Below, piece by piece: positions 1-11,669 of a DNA stretch of 64,000 bases. The stretch is from assembly GCA_023375675.1 (NCBI GenBank), contig JALQBC010000018.1, positions 372,001 through 436,000 of the forward strand. Reading direction: 5' to 3'. This DNA comes from Cytospora piceicola. Its lineage: Eukaryota > Ascomycota > Sordariomycetes > Diaporthales > Cytosporaceae. The notes under the pieces are model-generated. The model saw only the letters and a program-made list of their open reading frames with translations. It was not told the DNA's origin and did no database searches. Made by a program: the position numbers and the translations under genes. Position 1 is the first letter of the stretch, and the number at the start of each line of letters is the position of its first letter.

Positions 1-801
1 CTACAACCTCGCAGGCAAGTCCCATATACCCCCCCTCAAAGCAGCCGTTTGCAGCTGTAACTAACAGCCATGATACACAGACCTCAAGAACACCTCCGAC
101 GATGCCATCCCGAACTACCTGAACTCCCTCAACTTCAAACAATCACACACCCTGACAGACGTGCGCCTGGGCCTAGGCTACGCCGCGTTCCTCGTCGCCG
201 CCGCCTGTTTCGCATGGGACTACCAGCTCGGCTTCGAGAGCACCAAGTACTACACCGCCGGCGCGGTGGCCGTGTACCTCCTTCTGAACACCGCCCTGAC
301 GCTGTGGATCTGGCTGAAAGAGAAGGGGATCGTGTATGTGGGCACGGCGCCCAGCGGGGAGACGGTACGTACAAGCGAGACTGAGGGAAAGAAAGGAGGA
401 GGAGACAGCCAACTGACCGTGGCCACAACCAACAGATCACGATAGCAACCCACACCAAGAAGAACGTCCCCATCTACAACCTCACCATCACCATCGCCAC
501 CAAGTCCGGCGAGCCCCGCACCATCGACCTCTCCCGGTCCTTCACCGAGTGGTTCGACGCGGCGGGCCACTTCGTCGCGACCCCCTTCCAGACCGTGCTC
601 GCCTCCACCGTGCCGGCCATCGGCAGCCTTGATCCCAAGAGGGCGAACGTGCAGGAGGCTGCTGGACTTCAGTACACCGACGAGGACTTGACGGCCATGT
701 TGGCGGCTGCTGGTGCGACGCCCGAGGAGGCCAACGCGAACGCGACCGCGTCAGGATCCAGCGCAAAGAAGGGCGGGAAGAGGAGGAAGGCGGCTCAGTA
801 G
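1..801 (+). CDS. SPC2: Signal peptidase complex subunit SPC2 (5' partial)
   Basis: This is a non-catalytic subunit of the ER signal peptidase complex, which removes signal peptides and anchors the complex in the membrane. The gene runs in from the left edge, so the start codon is missing. Exons read 1-14, 81-364 and 436-801. The first visible residues, YNLADLKNTSDDAIPNYLNS, match the family N-terminus and force an intron at 15-80 with a GC donor (gcaagt) and a cag acceptor. Two hydrophobic segments follow (GLGYAAFLVAAACFAWDY and AVAVYLLLNTALTLWIW), as in SPC2/SPC25. A soluble domain and a Lys/Arg-rich tail (KKGGKRRKAAQ) end the protein. The family call is clear; only the missing 5' end is uncertain. 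Confidence 0.9.
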
Positions 802-1391
802 AGACCCCTAGGAAACGGATCCTGACCTGGAGGGTAAACATGGACGCGCATTGGTTATGACGCTACTGAGGAGTCGTCATCAGTTCGAGGCTGGTGGAAA
901 GGAAGTACAATCAGGCACTGCCGTGGGCATATGATAACTGCCAATATTGAAAAAGCATAGATACCCTTGTTATCCCACCCTCACGCATTCTCACCGTTCC
1001 TAAGTGGGCGTTTACAGAGACGACTATGTTAAAGGGTAAAAATACCGCTGGGATATGGAGACACCCATACCCCTTTCCCTAGGTACGACCACAGCCAATC
1101 TATTGGCTATCTCGATCTGAAACACAGGGGAAGGAATCGAGGTCATTATACTACTAATTCAGCAGAACCAAAATGCTCACTCATGATAATAGTGGCGTGG
1201 CTTCACCAGGGCCCCTCGACTGCCGTAGCCCTCATGCAGTCATCTCAATCATTCGATTGTTTTACGTTTCCAGGGGTATCTACTCTAACATGCAAATGAA
1301 CCACCCAAAAAGAATCCACGAAATACCAAGCAAGACATTTCGTCCTACAATCATGAACCCGTTCCAAGACCACACACACCATCTCCATTCC
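802..1391. other. Intergenic gap between convergent SPC2 and MMS19
   Basis: This stretch holds the 3' flanks of two convergent genes. I see no supported ORF, RNA gene or repeat; the open frames that start at 1173 are antisense shadows of the MMS19 last exon. Confidence 0.6.
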
Positions 1392-4300
1392 TCAAGTCGA
1401 GACCTTGGCCCACGCCCCCGCCGCAACCTCAGCCACCCTCCTCACCTCCCGGACCCTATCGCCCAGGGCCCAGCTCAGATGCACCCTCACCTCGTCAGCA
1501 TGCGGCCGCACGAGGCTCTCCTCGAACTGCATAGGCAGCAGCTGCAGGATCCGGAACGACATCTTGCGGATCCTCTCCCTGTCGCCCACGTACCTGAACC
1601 GCCTGTCGCCCTCGCCCACCGGGCTCGCCGGCCAATCTCCCTCGGCGGCGGGGCGGTCAGCCGTCGTCGACACCGAGGACGGGTCCAGAACGGCCTTCTC
1701 GTACACGCGCTTGGCAGCCGCCACGACGGAGGAGACGTGCGTCCTGAAGAGCGCCGGCTCGCGCTGCAGGACCTGCATGGTGACGGCGCACGCGGCCTCG
1801 ACGTCGTAGTTGTCGGCCGCCTTCTGCATGGCCGCGAGAACGATGCGGACGATGCTCGCCGCGTCGGGCGCGTAGTGCTCGAAGCTGAGGTGCTTGACGG
1901 CGTGCAGCGCGTAGATGGCGTAGATGGTGCTGTCCCGGGACGACCCGGGGGTGGTCTGCTGCTGCTGCTGCTGCTGCGAGATGGGGTACGCCAGCTCGAG
2001 GATGGGGTGCACGCACTGGTGGTATGTCCACTGGAGGTATAGCGGCTTCTGGATCGTGTGGTTGGCTGGGTCCAGGGCTTTGGAGGTGACGAACAGCTGA
2101 GACAAGATGCGCGCGATTTGCGGCGATGTTTCCGGGCTACCTTTCGCCGCGGCGTGGCATACGGCTGTCGTGAGGCCTGACTTGATATACTTGTCCCGGC
2201 GGGCGAACGCGCCAGCAAGGATGGCGGTGAAGCGGGAGAAGTCATCCAGGTCCGCGCTGGTTTCGTTGTTGAGCGCTTTCTCGATCTGACCGAGGACGCC
2301 AATCCAGGCATCGTGATTGGCGACATTGTTCACATCCTCTGGCGCCGCTCGTGCTCGGGTGTCGTACTTGTTAGCTAGCAGGAAGGCAACGTGGTCCTGG
2401 ACTGCTTGGATCCGTGGTCGCGGTGTGGATGCATTTTGACCGGACCCTTTTGGACTGTTGAAGCCATCGACAAGGAGAGCACGGAGTTTGACATCCGACT
2501 ACAGAGGTCAGTCAGAAAGTAAATCCTTACAAGGGAAGGCATTATATGTTTGCGTTGGCACTTACCATTTTCGATACGATCTCAGCGCGAATGCCTCTGG
2601 CTATGCCGCCGGTGAGTGCGAAGATCTCTTTGTCCAGCCGACTGATCTTTTGCTCTTCGAGCAGTGAGTCTGACCCAAGCTCTTGGAAGTACCAGATCAT
2701 TTGGGCGTCCAAGTTCAGGTCCTTCTGTGCGGAAGGACTCAGCTCTCGAAGAACAGTTGTGGCAATCAAGCCGACTTCTTCGAGATATGCTTGGATGTGG
2801 CGATCCGTTTCCTGATCATCCAGCTCAAGACCGGGCCGTCCACGTATGCGGAGAGACCAGTTGAGATCTGAATCGCTGCCAGAACCCGTCACGACAGCAT
2901 GTTGGTAAAGCTCGGACACGGCGTAAACACCCAGCAAGATGAAGCTCGTAAACACATCATGATCGATAGGCTTTGCAGACTGCACCAGTTGAACAGGATC
3001 AAAGTTGTCGACGAAACCACGGGCGAGTTGTGGGAAACCCTGAAGTCCGTTTTGCACCTCATGCCTTACATTGGGTATATCCCATGTAGCGACAGTGTCA
3101 CTGGACTTCTTCAGGCCCTTCTCGGCACAAGTCCGAGAAAAGTATGCCATACCCGTAGCAAGGGCATCGGCAACAATAGCGCAGGCCTTGAGATTGGTTC
3201 TTTCGTCGTGTAGGTAAGTTAGCATATGAAGCATGGTACCCGTGAAAGCGGCGAAGTTGACGATCGGAGTCGAACACACGGGTACATCAGTGCAACCAAT
3301 GAACGCTACTCGCTGGCATAAGGCGTGGAGGTCATTGAAGGAACGCTGTGCAGGGGACTTTTCCCAGTCTCTCTTCTTGACTTCGCTCAGCACACCAGCG
3401 AGTATCTTGCCATAGCCCTCGGGAAAGAACTTGACCGTGGTTTTGAGAGCCTCGACAGTCGATTTGTCAATATCTTGTAGCTCTTGCGTGGTTGTGGGCG
3501 GGACGTTAAAGCAGTTGGTTGCGCGGTATGCCAAAGCTGTACATATCTCTTTGAAGGTGTCTTGGTCGTAAGCGTCGACTGTCTTCCAGCCCTCAGTGAC
3601 TCTCTGCTGTTGGACGACCAGGGCCAATCCCTTGAGTGCCTCCTTTGCAATTTCGGTTTGATCCTTCGTTGGCCTCTCGACTGTATTCTCCCTGAAGAGC
3701 TTGAAATAGATGTCGTGGACGATCGTCACTGGTATGTCAAACTCGGTCCCCGGGAACACTTGCGCTTCCGAAGAGGATGCTGCTTCTAACTTTGATACCA
3801 GGTTCAGACGAGTCCGAAGCAGATTGTTGAGAAGGATAAGAAGGTACTTCGTATGGGCTTCTGATTTTGGCTGGGCAATATTCCGGCGAGTGGCCTCAAG
3901 AAGACGAGGGCAAATGTGGCAGAAAGGCAACACGCCCCCTCCCGCCACACTGATTAGAATAGATCCAGCTTGCTCGGTGTACGTCGGGTTCTCGAGATCC
4001 TCAGCAGAGTCCTTCCAGGTTTGCGAGAGGAAATCCATGAGGGCGGCATCAGGAGTACTAGACTGGCCTGCAAGTCGCTGTGGCAGACATTCGAAGATAG
4101 ACAGGGTCTCTTTGACCGCCTCTGGGACCTCTCCATTTCTGACCTCGTACTTGAGAGAAGACCAGATCTTCGTAACATGTGGTACCAGACAAGCGTCGAC
4201 TGATTCGTAACTTATAATACACGCTTTAATGGTCCGTAGTATGTCAAGCTATGTCTGTTAGCCCAATCATACCAGAACGGGAACACAAGTGAGAACGACG

Positions 4301-5486
4301 AAGGAAGTGCTAGTCCAGAAGATAGACAACGACGTAGATTGTGGGTATAGGAACAACTAACCTTGGCCGATGCAGTCAAATTCCCGCCATCATTGAGCTT
4401 TTCCAGCAAGAATGGAAATGTGTGTTGAGCAAGCAGTCCATTCGCCGCGAAGCAAGACCGCAAAGCCTCCTTCAATTCGTCCTCGGTGACCTCGGGCCCC
4501 ATGGCCGTAGACCTGCGGATGGAAATAGGGAAGAACGGGGAGAAGGTTTCAAAAGCCGCAGTGGCAACATCGGGCGATATCTTGTTGCGCTTTAGAACGG
4601 TTTCCAACATCCGGAACCAATTCAGCAGATTGACGGGATCCCTCTCCCGCTTGGCAAGTACAAAAACAGGTAGAAGGAACTCGCTTCCCTCATAGCGTTT
4701 TTGAAGAACCCGAGCGGACTTTGGGTTGAGGAGCAGCGTCTTGATAACCTGGAAAATCTGCAATCGAGTTTTGGCGAGCTGTTTCGAGAAGTTCTCGGGT
4801 TCCATCTTTGCAACGTTGGTGATAATGTCGTCTGCAGACGACGGTGGGAAATTGGCCATAGACAGCAGGACAAGCAAAGCCTCCGTCGCCGCTGCGAGAC
4901 CTGCCGGATCTTGTTGTTGATATATTGAGCAGAAGAAACTCGCAAGCATTTTGACTAGACAGATGGTTTAGAAATCTCACCAAAGAATACAAGGCCGAGA
5001 ATGGAATATTGCTTACTCTGTGTTGATTGCAAGAAGTCCTTCGGCAGAGCATTCAAAGTCATAGCCAGGAATTTGAGGCCTGTGAGACGTCAGCACTGAG
5101 CAGTCCAGTCCAACCAAATTATGCATATGTTCGTAGACTCAGTCAAAGTTGACGGTTTCACGGCTTACCTCGGGCATGCTTCTCTCTGTTCTTCTCCGCA
5201 AAGTCTGAGGGATCATCATCATCTCCGGAGAATACCCAGCGGTGAATTGACTTGACCAGGATGAGAACCGTTGGTTCCGCTGGAGAGCTATGCTTCTCAG
5301 GATGCAGCACGACTGTTATGATAATCAGTTTACTGTGGTGGGGTGATGGCGGGCCTTGTTGCTCCAACAAGGAAACAAGTGCAACTCACAGTCGGCAGCA
5401 TTTGCAGCTATCTTCTCATGCTCCTCTGTTGACAGGCCGTCCCGCTCAACGAAGCGCACTGCGAGCTCCTCGAGGTAGGTCGACAT
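1392..5486 (-). CDS. MMS19: MMS19 / Met18 nucleotide excision repair and CIA targeting protein
   Basis: MMS19 is a HEAT-repeat scaffold of the cytosolic iron-sulfur targeting complex that delivers Fe-S clusters to DNA polymerases and helicases such as the TFIIH subunit XPD. Six exons on the minus strand: 5486-5390, 5312-5169, 5079-5017, 4954-4362, 4248-2566 and 2498-1392. All junctions keep frame and give 1228 residues, close to the usual fungal length of about 1100. The N-terminal domain carries the family stretches AKTRLQIFQVIKTLLLNPKS and KRERDPVNLLNWFRMLETV, then FSPFFPISIRRS. The C-terminal part is helical-repeat sequence with a seven-Gln run (about 1960-1980). The start MSTYLEELAVRFVERDG was chosen because it is the first ATG giving an alpha-helical N-terminus in frame with exon 2. 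It is divergent from MTD1, with a 958-bp shared upstream region. Confidence 0.88.
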
Positions 5487-6444
5487 TGTGAACCGTTCCG
5501 CGCCGGTCTGCTCAAGTTGCAGAGCGATTGACTTCGGCTCCCAGTATTCGGTACTGAAGATGACGGGGATCGAGGGTGTTATCACGGTTTCGTATCCAAA
5601 GGCAAGATAATATTCCCCTAAGTTGTATGCAACATTGAAGCTCTCCTGCCGGGCCGGAAAATATTGCCGCCTGGGGAAGTGGGATGTCGTACTTTCATGG
5701 TGGAGAGCAGTCTTCCTAACAACGTAGGCGGTGAACGTTTCCTGATGACGAAACACGGCTTACAAACTGCTAGTGGGTAACGGCTACAGAAGCTATGCCT
5801 CATAGAGTAAGAGGGGCCCTGTCTAGCACTGTGATTTTTTTCTGCATTGACTCCTTCTCCAATGATCTTATCGGACCTCAAGAGCCCGATAAGAAGTTTT
5901 TAGGGGTGTTTTAGCCCAAAATTGGTGAAGAATCCGGACTTTTGAATAGCACTGTGATGAGGGTTCATGAAGGTACAGATCTTCTTCCTCCCTCGTCTCG
6001 TTCCTGTCACCTGTCACATGGCCCATTGAGAGACTTTTAATGACTCTTACCCCTGAACAAACTTAGACTTAAACTCAACAAGAGAACAAGTCCAACACAC
6101 GCTCAGCCCCAAGTTACAGTCAGTACGCAACCCGAATCTCATTGCCTCCTCTATCACCCCGTGTCGCTTACTGTATATTGTAGTCCGGCCTCACTCGTCC
6201 CAGATCATATTGCAGTTGTGTAAGTGAATCCACTCTTCTACGTCCCGAGGGTTAGTCTCAGGCCTCGTGTCGGGCTTATTCGGGCCAAATTTATATATAT
6301 GAATCACACGGCCCCAGTGGCCGATGACCAGTGGTAGAATTGGCTGTATTCACCACTCAACATTCCTTCACGATGGCTTCAACAGCCTCCTCTCTCTCTT
6401 CACTTTGTTGCTCTAAGTTACTGACTCACTCCTGTCCAGAACCA
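5487..6444. promoter_or_regulatory. Shared upstream region of MMS19 and MTD1
   Basis: The two genes are transcribed away from each other across this 958-bp stretch, so it should hold both promoters. A TATA-like run (ttatatatat) at 6291-6300 lies about 145 bp before the preferred MTD1 start and is on the right side for it. No comparable TATA is seen close to MMS19. The ORF extending upstream of the MMS19 start shows no family similarity and is left out. Confidence 0.5.
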
Positions 6445-7618
6445 ATGGCTGCACCACCAAAGACCTGCAAGGTCATCCTTGCAGACACGATAGCAAAGCG
6501 TCTCTTGCAAGAAGTCAAGGACACCCTCGCGGCCATTGGTAATGGCAAGCCCAGGCTTGTAGCCTTCTTGGCCAACGATGACGAGGCCGCTGTCAAGTAC
6601 GCAGAGTACTCACAGAAGACCTGTGAGGAGAAGTGAGTACCACCCCGAGTATCCGGCTCGAAGAGAGAGACTGGACCATGGCCCAACCATGGGATAAAAA
6701 ATAATTGCAACAAATTGTTGGTGGCACATCTGACTCTCGAAACCAGTGGATTTACCTTCGACCTGCGCCGAGTCGAGAAAGAAGCCCTCGAGCAGCAAAT
6801 CCGCGACGCCAACGACGACGACCAAGTCAACGGCATCCTCGTGTACTTCCCCATATGGGCTGACAACATCGCGAAGGACAACTACATCAAGGAGTCGATC
6901 GCCCTCGAGAAGGACGTGGAGGGTCTCTCCTTCAAGCACCTGTCCAACATGTACCACAACGTGCGCTACCTCGACCACCCAACAAACCTGAGGAAGTCCG
7001 TTCTCCCCTGCACGCCTCTCGCCGTTCTCAAGATCCTCGAGTACCTGCACATCTACAACCCCATACTCGCTGAGGGCAACAGGCTGTACGGAAAGACGAT
7101 AACGGTCATCAACCGGTCCGAGGTCAACGGCCGGCCACTTGCCGCGCTGCTTGCGAACGATGGCGCGCAGGTATACTCGGTCGACGTCACGGGCGTGCAG
7201 CTGTTCACGCGTGGTGAGGGTATCAAGCAGGTCAGGCACCAGGTTGAGGACAAGAAGGACTGGGGTCTGAAGGAGGTCCTACCCATCAGCGACGTGGTCA
7301 TCGGTGGTGTCCCTGTCGAGAGCTACAAGGTGCCCATCGACCTGATCCGGGACGGTGCTGTCTGCATCAACTTCTCGTCGTACCGGAACTTCGACGGCCC
7401 GGCTGTCAAGGAGAAGGCCTCCATCTACGTCCCCTCGGTCGGAAAGGTGACGATCGCTTGCCTGCTGCGTAACCTGGTGGTAAGTCACGACATGCTCCCT
7501 TCCCCCCTCTTTTTTCATACCCCGAGAGACTAATCCGTAATTTTTGCAGCGTCTGATTGCCAACCACCCCAACGAGAACAGCCAGCAGGCCCGTAATGAG
7601 GCCTTTGCTGAGAATTAA
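6445..7618 (+). CDS. MTD1: Methylenetetrahydrofolate dehydrogenase (NAD+), cytosolic
   Basis: This enzyme oxidises 5,10-methylene-THF to 5,10-methenyl-THF with NAD+ in cytosolic one-carbon metabolism. Exons 6445-6632, 6747-7479 and 7550-7618 give 329 residues, the usual length. Splicing restores the family run CEENGFTFDLR across intron 1. The folate-binding region shows NGILVYFPIW and KSVLPCTPLAVLKILEYL, and the dinucleotide-binding part has GKTITVINRSEVNGRPLAAL followed by DVVIGGVP. The start at 6445 (MAAPPKTCKVILAD) matches orthologue N-termini. An in-frame ATG at 6373 would add a 24-residue Ser/Cys-rich extension, so a longer isoform cannot be excluded. The family differs from bifunctional FolD enzymes in using NAD+ and having a single activity. 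Confidence 0.93.
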
Positions 7619-8907
7619 GTGCCACCACGAGATGGTACGCCACAAGCTGTCTTGCAGCGTGGCCACTTGGATTGAAGAGAAGATACCCGGGCTTCGTCGC
7701 CCCTCAAAAAGACCGGTGGCATTGCATCGAATAGGATAGAGAAAAGGTTTAAAATTCGTTCCTGTTAGAAAACTGTACATATCTCATGGAAATTACCGAA
7801 AATATGGTGTGCCCCCCCCCCCCTCCCTTTGAATTACCTGAGATGCAGTCAATACCCCAGGAATCAGCTGCCGAGATACGAATAGACGTCTTCAGAAGTC
7901 GTGTTTAGCAACCCGGGTGCCTGCATGGCGGTGCATGAAAACCATGGAAGCCACGTGTCTCAACGTACAGTATAATAAGAGGAAGAAAAGAATGATCTAG
8001 GGGGGAGGGGGAAGGGGGGATGATGTCTGAAAATGGCTGGTGACAGTTGGGTTATATCCTCGGTGAGTAACGGATACATACCCCGACCGAGACCCTCGAT
8101 GTCATATGTGCCGTGCATGCATTTTGCATGTTCCCACCCAGTCTGTATCGCCCTGGTTGGTTTTCTCACATCCCACCTGTTTGAGAGAGCAAACAGATTT
8201 GACAGGTGACGAGATGGCGGGACGCATCAAGAATGCAACATGGGAGGAAACTAGCACCCTTTCGGCACTCAAGCGTTGCAGGAAGGAGTGTAGGTATTGT
8301 TTGAGAGTGCAAATCCCACTCTTTCTCTTCTGGTTTGCTCTCCATACTGACAGACTTAATGATGATGTTGGTGGCTGCGACAATGTTTCACACATACGCA
8401 GCAGCATAGGCTGAGCTGGCTGAGCTGCTACTATGGGTCTTGCACCTCGTCAGGGTTTGCTTTTTCCTCCAATTGTCTCCCTCCTATTCGTTCCAATCAA
8501 TTTCAAAATATATTTACTAAATCTTTCCTGTTTTCTGCCCCTGCCACAATGTGCTTCGCTCGTATCCTGCCCTGCCTGCAATCCTGCAACTAAGTTGGTT
8601 GGCAGAGCGCTTCCGGTTTTCTTCATCGTATCTGCAGGTACGGGGACCGACCTGCATAAACACAATCACTCATCTCACAAAAAGAACATGCACGCAGCAA
8701 AGGACGGCACGACGGGAACTTCCAGAAAAAGCACCTGACACCCTGCGCGTTTGAGCCATCAAAACTCTGCAAAACATCCCGCTGTCTCACGGACTCACGG
8801 ACTGATTTATCCCACCGCACTTTTCTCGTTTCCTCTCCTTTCATGCCTCCCAGATTCCCCAACCGCCGTCGCGAACCACCAACGCGGTACACCACAGGCC
8901 CCCCAGC
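7619..8907. other. Intergenic gap after MTD1
   Basis: This 1.3-kb stretch contains a C-homopolymer (about 7811-7825), a G-rich run near 8000-8020 and pyrimidine-rich sequence ahead of the next gene (about 8450-8720). I find no conserved ORF or RNA gene. It probably contains the MTD1 3' UTR and the long leader or promoter of the following gene. Confidence 0.5.
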
Positions 8908-10658
8908 ATGGCAAACGGCACATTCTTCATCTCCTGGCAGCTCTGGGAGGAGATGACCTTCGTCCTGGCCATGGGCATCGTCACCGTCTTCCTCGTCGGC
9001 CTCGCCAAGCTCTGGTGGACGAACCGCCACATGCGCAAGATCGAGGAGCTCGACGCCGAGAAGCAGGCGCGCGCCGCCCAGATGCGCAAGTCCGGGCTCT
9101 CGTCCTCGGCCAAGGCGGGCGGCGGGAACGGGGCCGGCGGCTGCGAGATCCCCTTTGGCATCAAGGCCATCGAGAGCGGCGCAGAGGTCGAGGGCATCTG
9201 GGTTGCGCGCATGGCCAGCTTGGCGTCCAGGCCGCCGGATCGGAAGTGGAGCTCCAAGAGGAAGGTGAGGAAGACGCCGGGTGCTGCGTCGGCGGCGTCG
9301 GCGCCGTTGCTGGAGATGGACGAGCTGAGCTTGAGCCCGAGCAAGAGGGTTAGGAGGGGGTCGAGCAGGGCTAGCAGGATCTCTAGGAGGGAGATCGTCG
9401 AGCCCTCGTCGCATACGAGGGTGAAGCTTGAGAGTCTGTCGCTGCTTGAAGAGGAACCTCTCTCTAGGGATATCTCGGGCAGGGAGAAGGCTTCTGGGGA
9501 GTATGTGACCGATGGGCAAGCCAGGAAGCTCGCCGCTCAGGACCGAACCCCGCAGCCTGGACACAAGGGGCCATTGGGACGGATCCAGAGAAGCTTGAAA
9601 AAGAAGGTGGCACCGACCGAGACATATGATGCACGGGCGAACAAGAGGCGGTCAAGTGGTGAGAGCATCAGAGATTTCCATGAACAAGCTGAAGCTCGAA
9701 GGCCTCAGCGTTTCTATCCGGAGAACTCGGCGACTCCCCAAGCGGCCCCGACCTCAAGGAACCAGGCCACCCGCCCACTTGTGAACAGTCTGACCAGCGA
9801 GGGCGAAATAGGACAGGGACGGAGATATTCTGGCCAGGCGATGGGTCGAGCCGGGCCATCTGTCCCTGCTCAGCCACATTCGGTCTCTCGAAACCATGAT
9901 CCCTACTACCAAGCGTCCCCCAATTCGAGCTCGTCGTCCGTGGAGACCTTCGTCACGACATCGGAACTGCCTAAGGAGCATTACGCGCCCGTTTCGCAGC
10001 CACCTCCACTGTCACAGCATCCCGCCCTGGCCGATGGAATACCCTTACACGACCCGGGAACTTTCAGCCCACGGCGCTCTTCTCGGTCCACACAGCACTC
10101 CATACGCCGTCTATCATCCGAGGACAGTGATAGTCTCCGTGATGCACATGATTTGGCCACGACAACACACCGGTATCCCCCCAACAGCAGCCGCAGCGCC
10201 ACCGTGGCCCACTCCCGACCCCAGTCCTTCACCCAGCACCATCAACAGCAACAGCAGTCTGCGCCTTCCTCAACGCAACCCAGCCCAACCCTCGGACCGA
10301 GTGATACGTAAGTGATGGGCTACCCGGGCTACCCAGGCTTGATAATCACCCCATGTGGTTTTCAAGGTCCAAGATGTGTGCAGGCAGTAAGAAGCTAATA
10401 ACAGACAACCAACTCCACAGGTACGTCAACGTGACCAAGAGAAAGGTGAACCCCAACTTTGAGGTCCTACCCGCCGGTACGTTTGGCGGGTTCACAACAC
10501 ATTGCCCGAACAGGAGCCTGCTAGTACTGGGGCCAGTGTACGGTCGTCGTTTGACTCCCAGAGGAGCGGTGGAGGGAAGAAGCCGAGGAAGAAGTTGCGG
10601 AAGAAGAGCATCAGCAGTCAGTATAGTAAGTAGTGACTTGGCAAGTCATAGTAGATGA
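8908..10658 (+). CDS. Fungal-specific single-pass membrane protein, function unknown
   Basis: I do not recognise a characterised family. Exon 1 (8908-10307) and exon 2 (10421-10658) join in frame through a gtaagt/cag intron and give about 545 residues. The N-terminus MANGTFFISWQLWEEM is followed by one clear membrane helix at about residues 17-38 (FVLAMGIVTVFLVGLAKLWW), then a basic, charged stretch starting RHMRKIEELDAEKQARAAQM. The rest is low-complexity Ser/Arg/Pro/Gln sequence with a His/Gln-rich end, likely disordered and cytosolic. After splicing the frame reads YVNVTKRKVNPNFEVLPAGTF, which looks conserved, but the last 50 residues are doubtful. An alternative frame over 10514-10630 encodes a more protein-like Lys/Ser-rich tail, so a further intron is possible. 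Confidence 0.7.
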
Positions 10659-11218
10659 ATGGGGCATGTAATCTACTGGCACGATAGACGAGAGTGAGAC
10701 GCGCTGTTCTCATTCATGTCAATGGGTACCCTACTCTTACATAGACTGGAGGATAAAAATAGAAACATGACCAGAGGTCGTTGGTCGACTTGAGGCGCCA
10801 AGTCAAAGTCGTCTTTATCTGAATACCTAGGTATTTTTGGGTATTGCTAAGTATCCCTCCACACACTGCAGACTAGGGACTAAAGCGGAAGCTCTACCAC
10901 ACGAGCCCTTCGGCTACGAGATGGACATATTCAAGAGCACTCGTAACTATGGAAATAACCGCACGCATTGGAAAGGAGCTGGTAGTCGGACCCAGAATAG
11001 GATTGAAAAACCCTAACCCTACACCGTGTATGTCCCAAACAAGTCAAGATGGACCCAAAGTGGTACTCGTCGTCTTTACGTCACCTGATAAACTCTCTTC
11101 TGACCTCAGTCAGGTTTTCTTGCGCTGCCCTTGATCTTCTTGCTTCCCTTCCACCTCACGACATACATTCGCCGGTCTCGAGTTCCGGAGCTCTTCCACA
11201 AAAGCCCATAATTAGACC
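10659..11218. other. Intergenic gap, short telomere-like and palindromic motifs
   Basis: This stretch has a tacctaggta palindrome at 10824-10833 and two direct copies of the telomere-like hexamer ccctaa near 11010. No gene is supported. Confidence 0.4.
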
Positions 11219-11669
11219 ATGGCCGACTGTGGGCTCCCGTTGCCCGTGGTGTGCATCCAGTGCGGACCCGGAGTAAACAACGCCTGTCACTTCAAAGTAA
11301 TCGGTAGGCATGGCTCATTCTAAGGGCTACTTGGCTATGTAGCAGGCAAGCGTCATTCCAAGTATACAAGTGCTGACCGTGTACTTCCAATGCAGGCCCT
11401 ACAATTGGATTTGCCGTAGCCGTCGTTCTGGCGGTTATCTGTTGGCCGCTGTCACTCTTTTGCGGGTGCTGTGCAACGGAGTCAGGAAAGAAGTAAGTCA
11501 CATACTGAAGCTACATACATATCTATGTACTCCGCCGCGGAACGGTTCATTGGAAGTCTCTGCCGGGTCTGCATATCTTCTCGTCGCTGACTGACGGCTT
11601 GTGTGGCACAGGTTACTCGCATACCCGTCAGACTCATCAGCTGCAATATCCAATGGGTGTCCAATTTGA
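11219..11669 (+). CDS. Small Cys-rich membrane protein, Brain protein I3-like
   Basis: This three-exon gene is too short per exon to show as an ORF. Exons 11219-11303, 11396-11492 and 11612-11669 have standard ends (gtaggc, gtaagt; cag acceptors) and splice in frame to 79 residues. The protein starts MADCGLPLPVVCIQCGPG, with paired cysteines like a small zinc knuckle, then a hydrophobic helix GFAVAVVLAVICWPLSLFCG (about residues 31-50) ending in GCC. The order 'CxxC, hydrophobic hairpin ending in Cys pairs' recalls the BRI3/LITAF-type membrane-associated zinc proteins, but the final CxxC of those families is not evident. The splicing coherence supports a real gene; the family call is tentative. 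Confidence 0.45.

Noticed and set aside
1173..2042. Long plus-strand ORF rich in His, Pro and Arg
   Set aside because: It is the antisense shadow of the last MMS19 exon and shows no domain.
8623..9564. 313-residue minus-strand ORF
   Set aside because: Antisense to the membrane-anchored gene at 8908, whose spliced frame is more coherent.
10865..10925. tRNA-like stretch on the minus strand (gtgtggtagagc)
   Set aside because: It resembles an A box but no B box or cloverleaf pairing can be formed.
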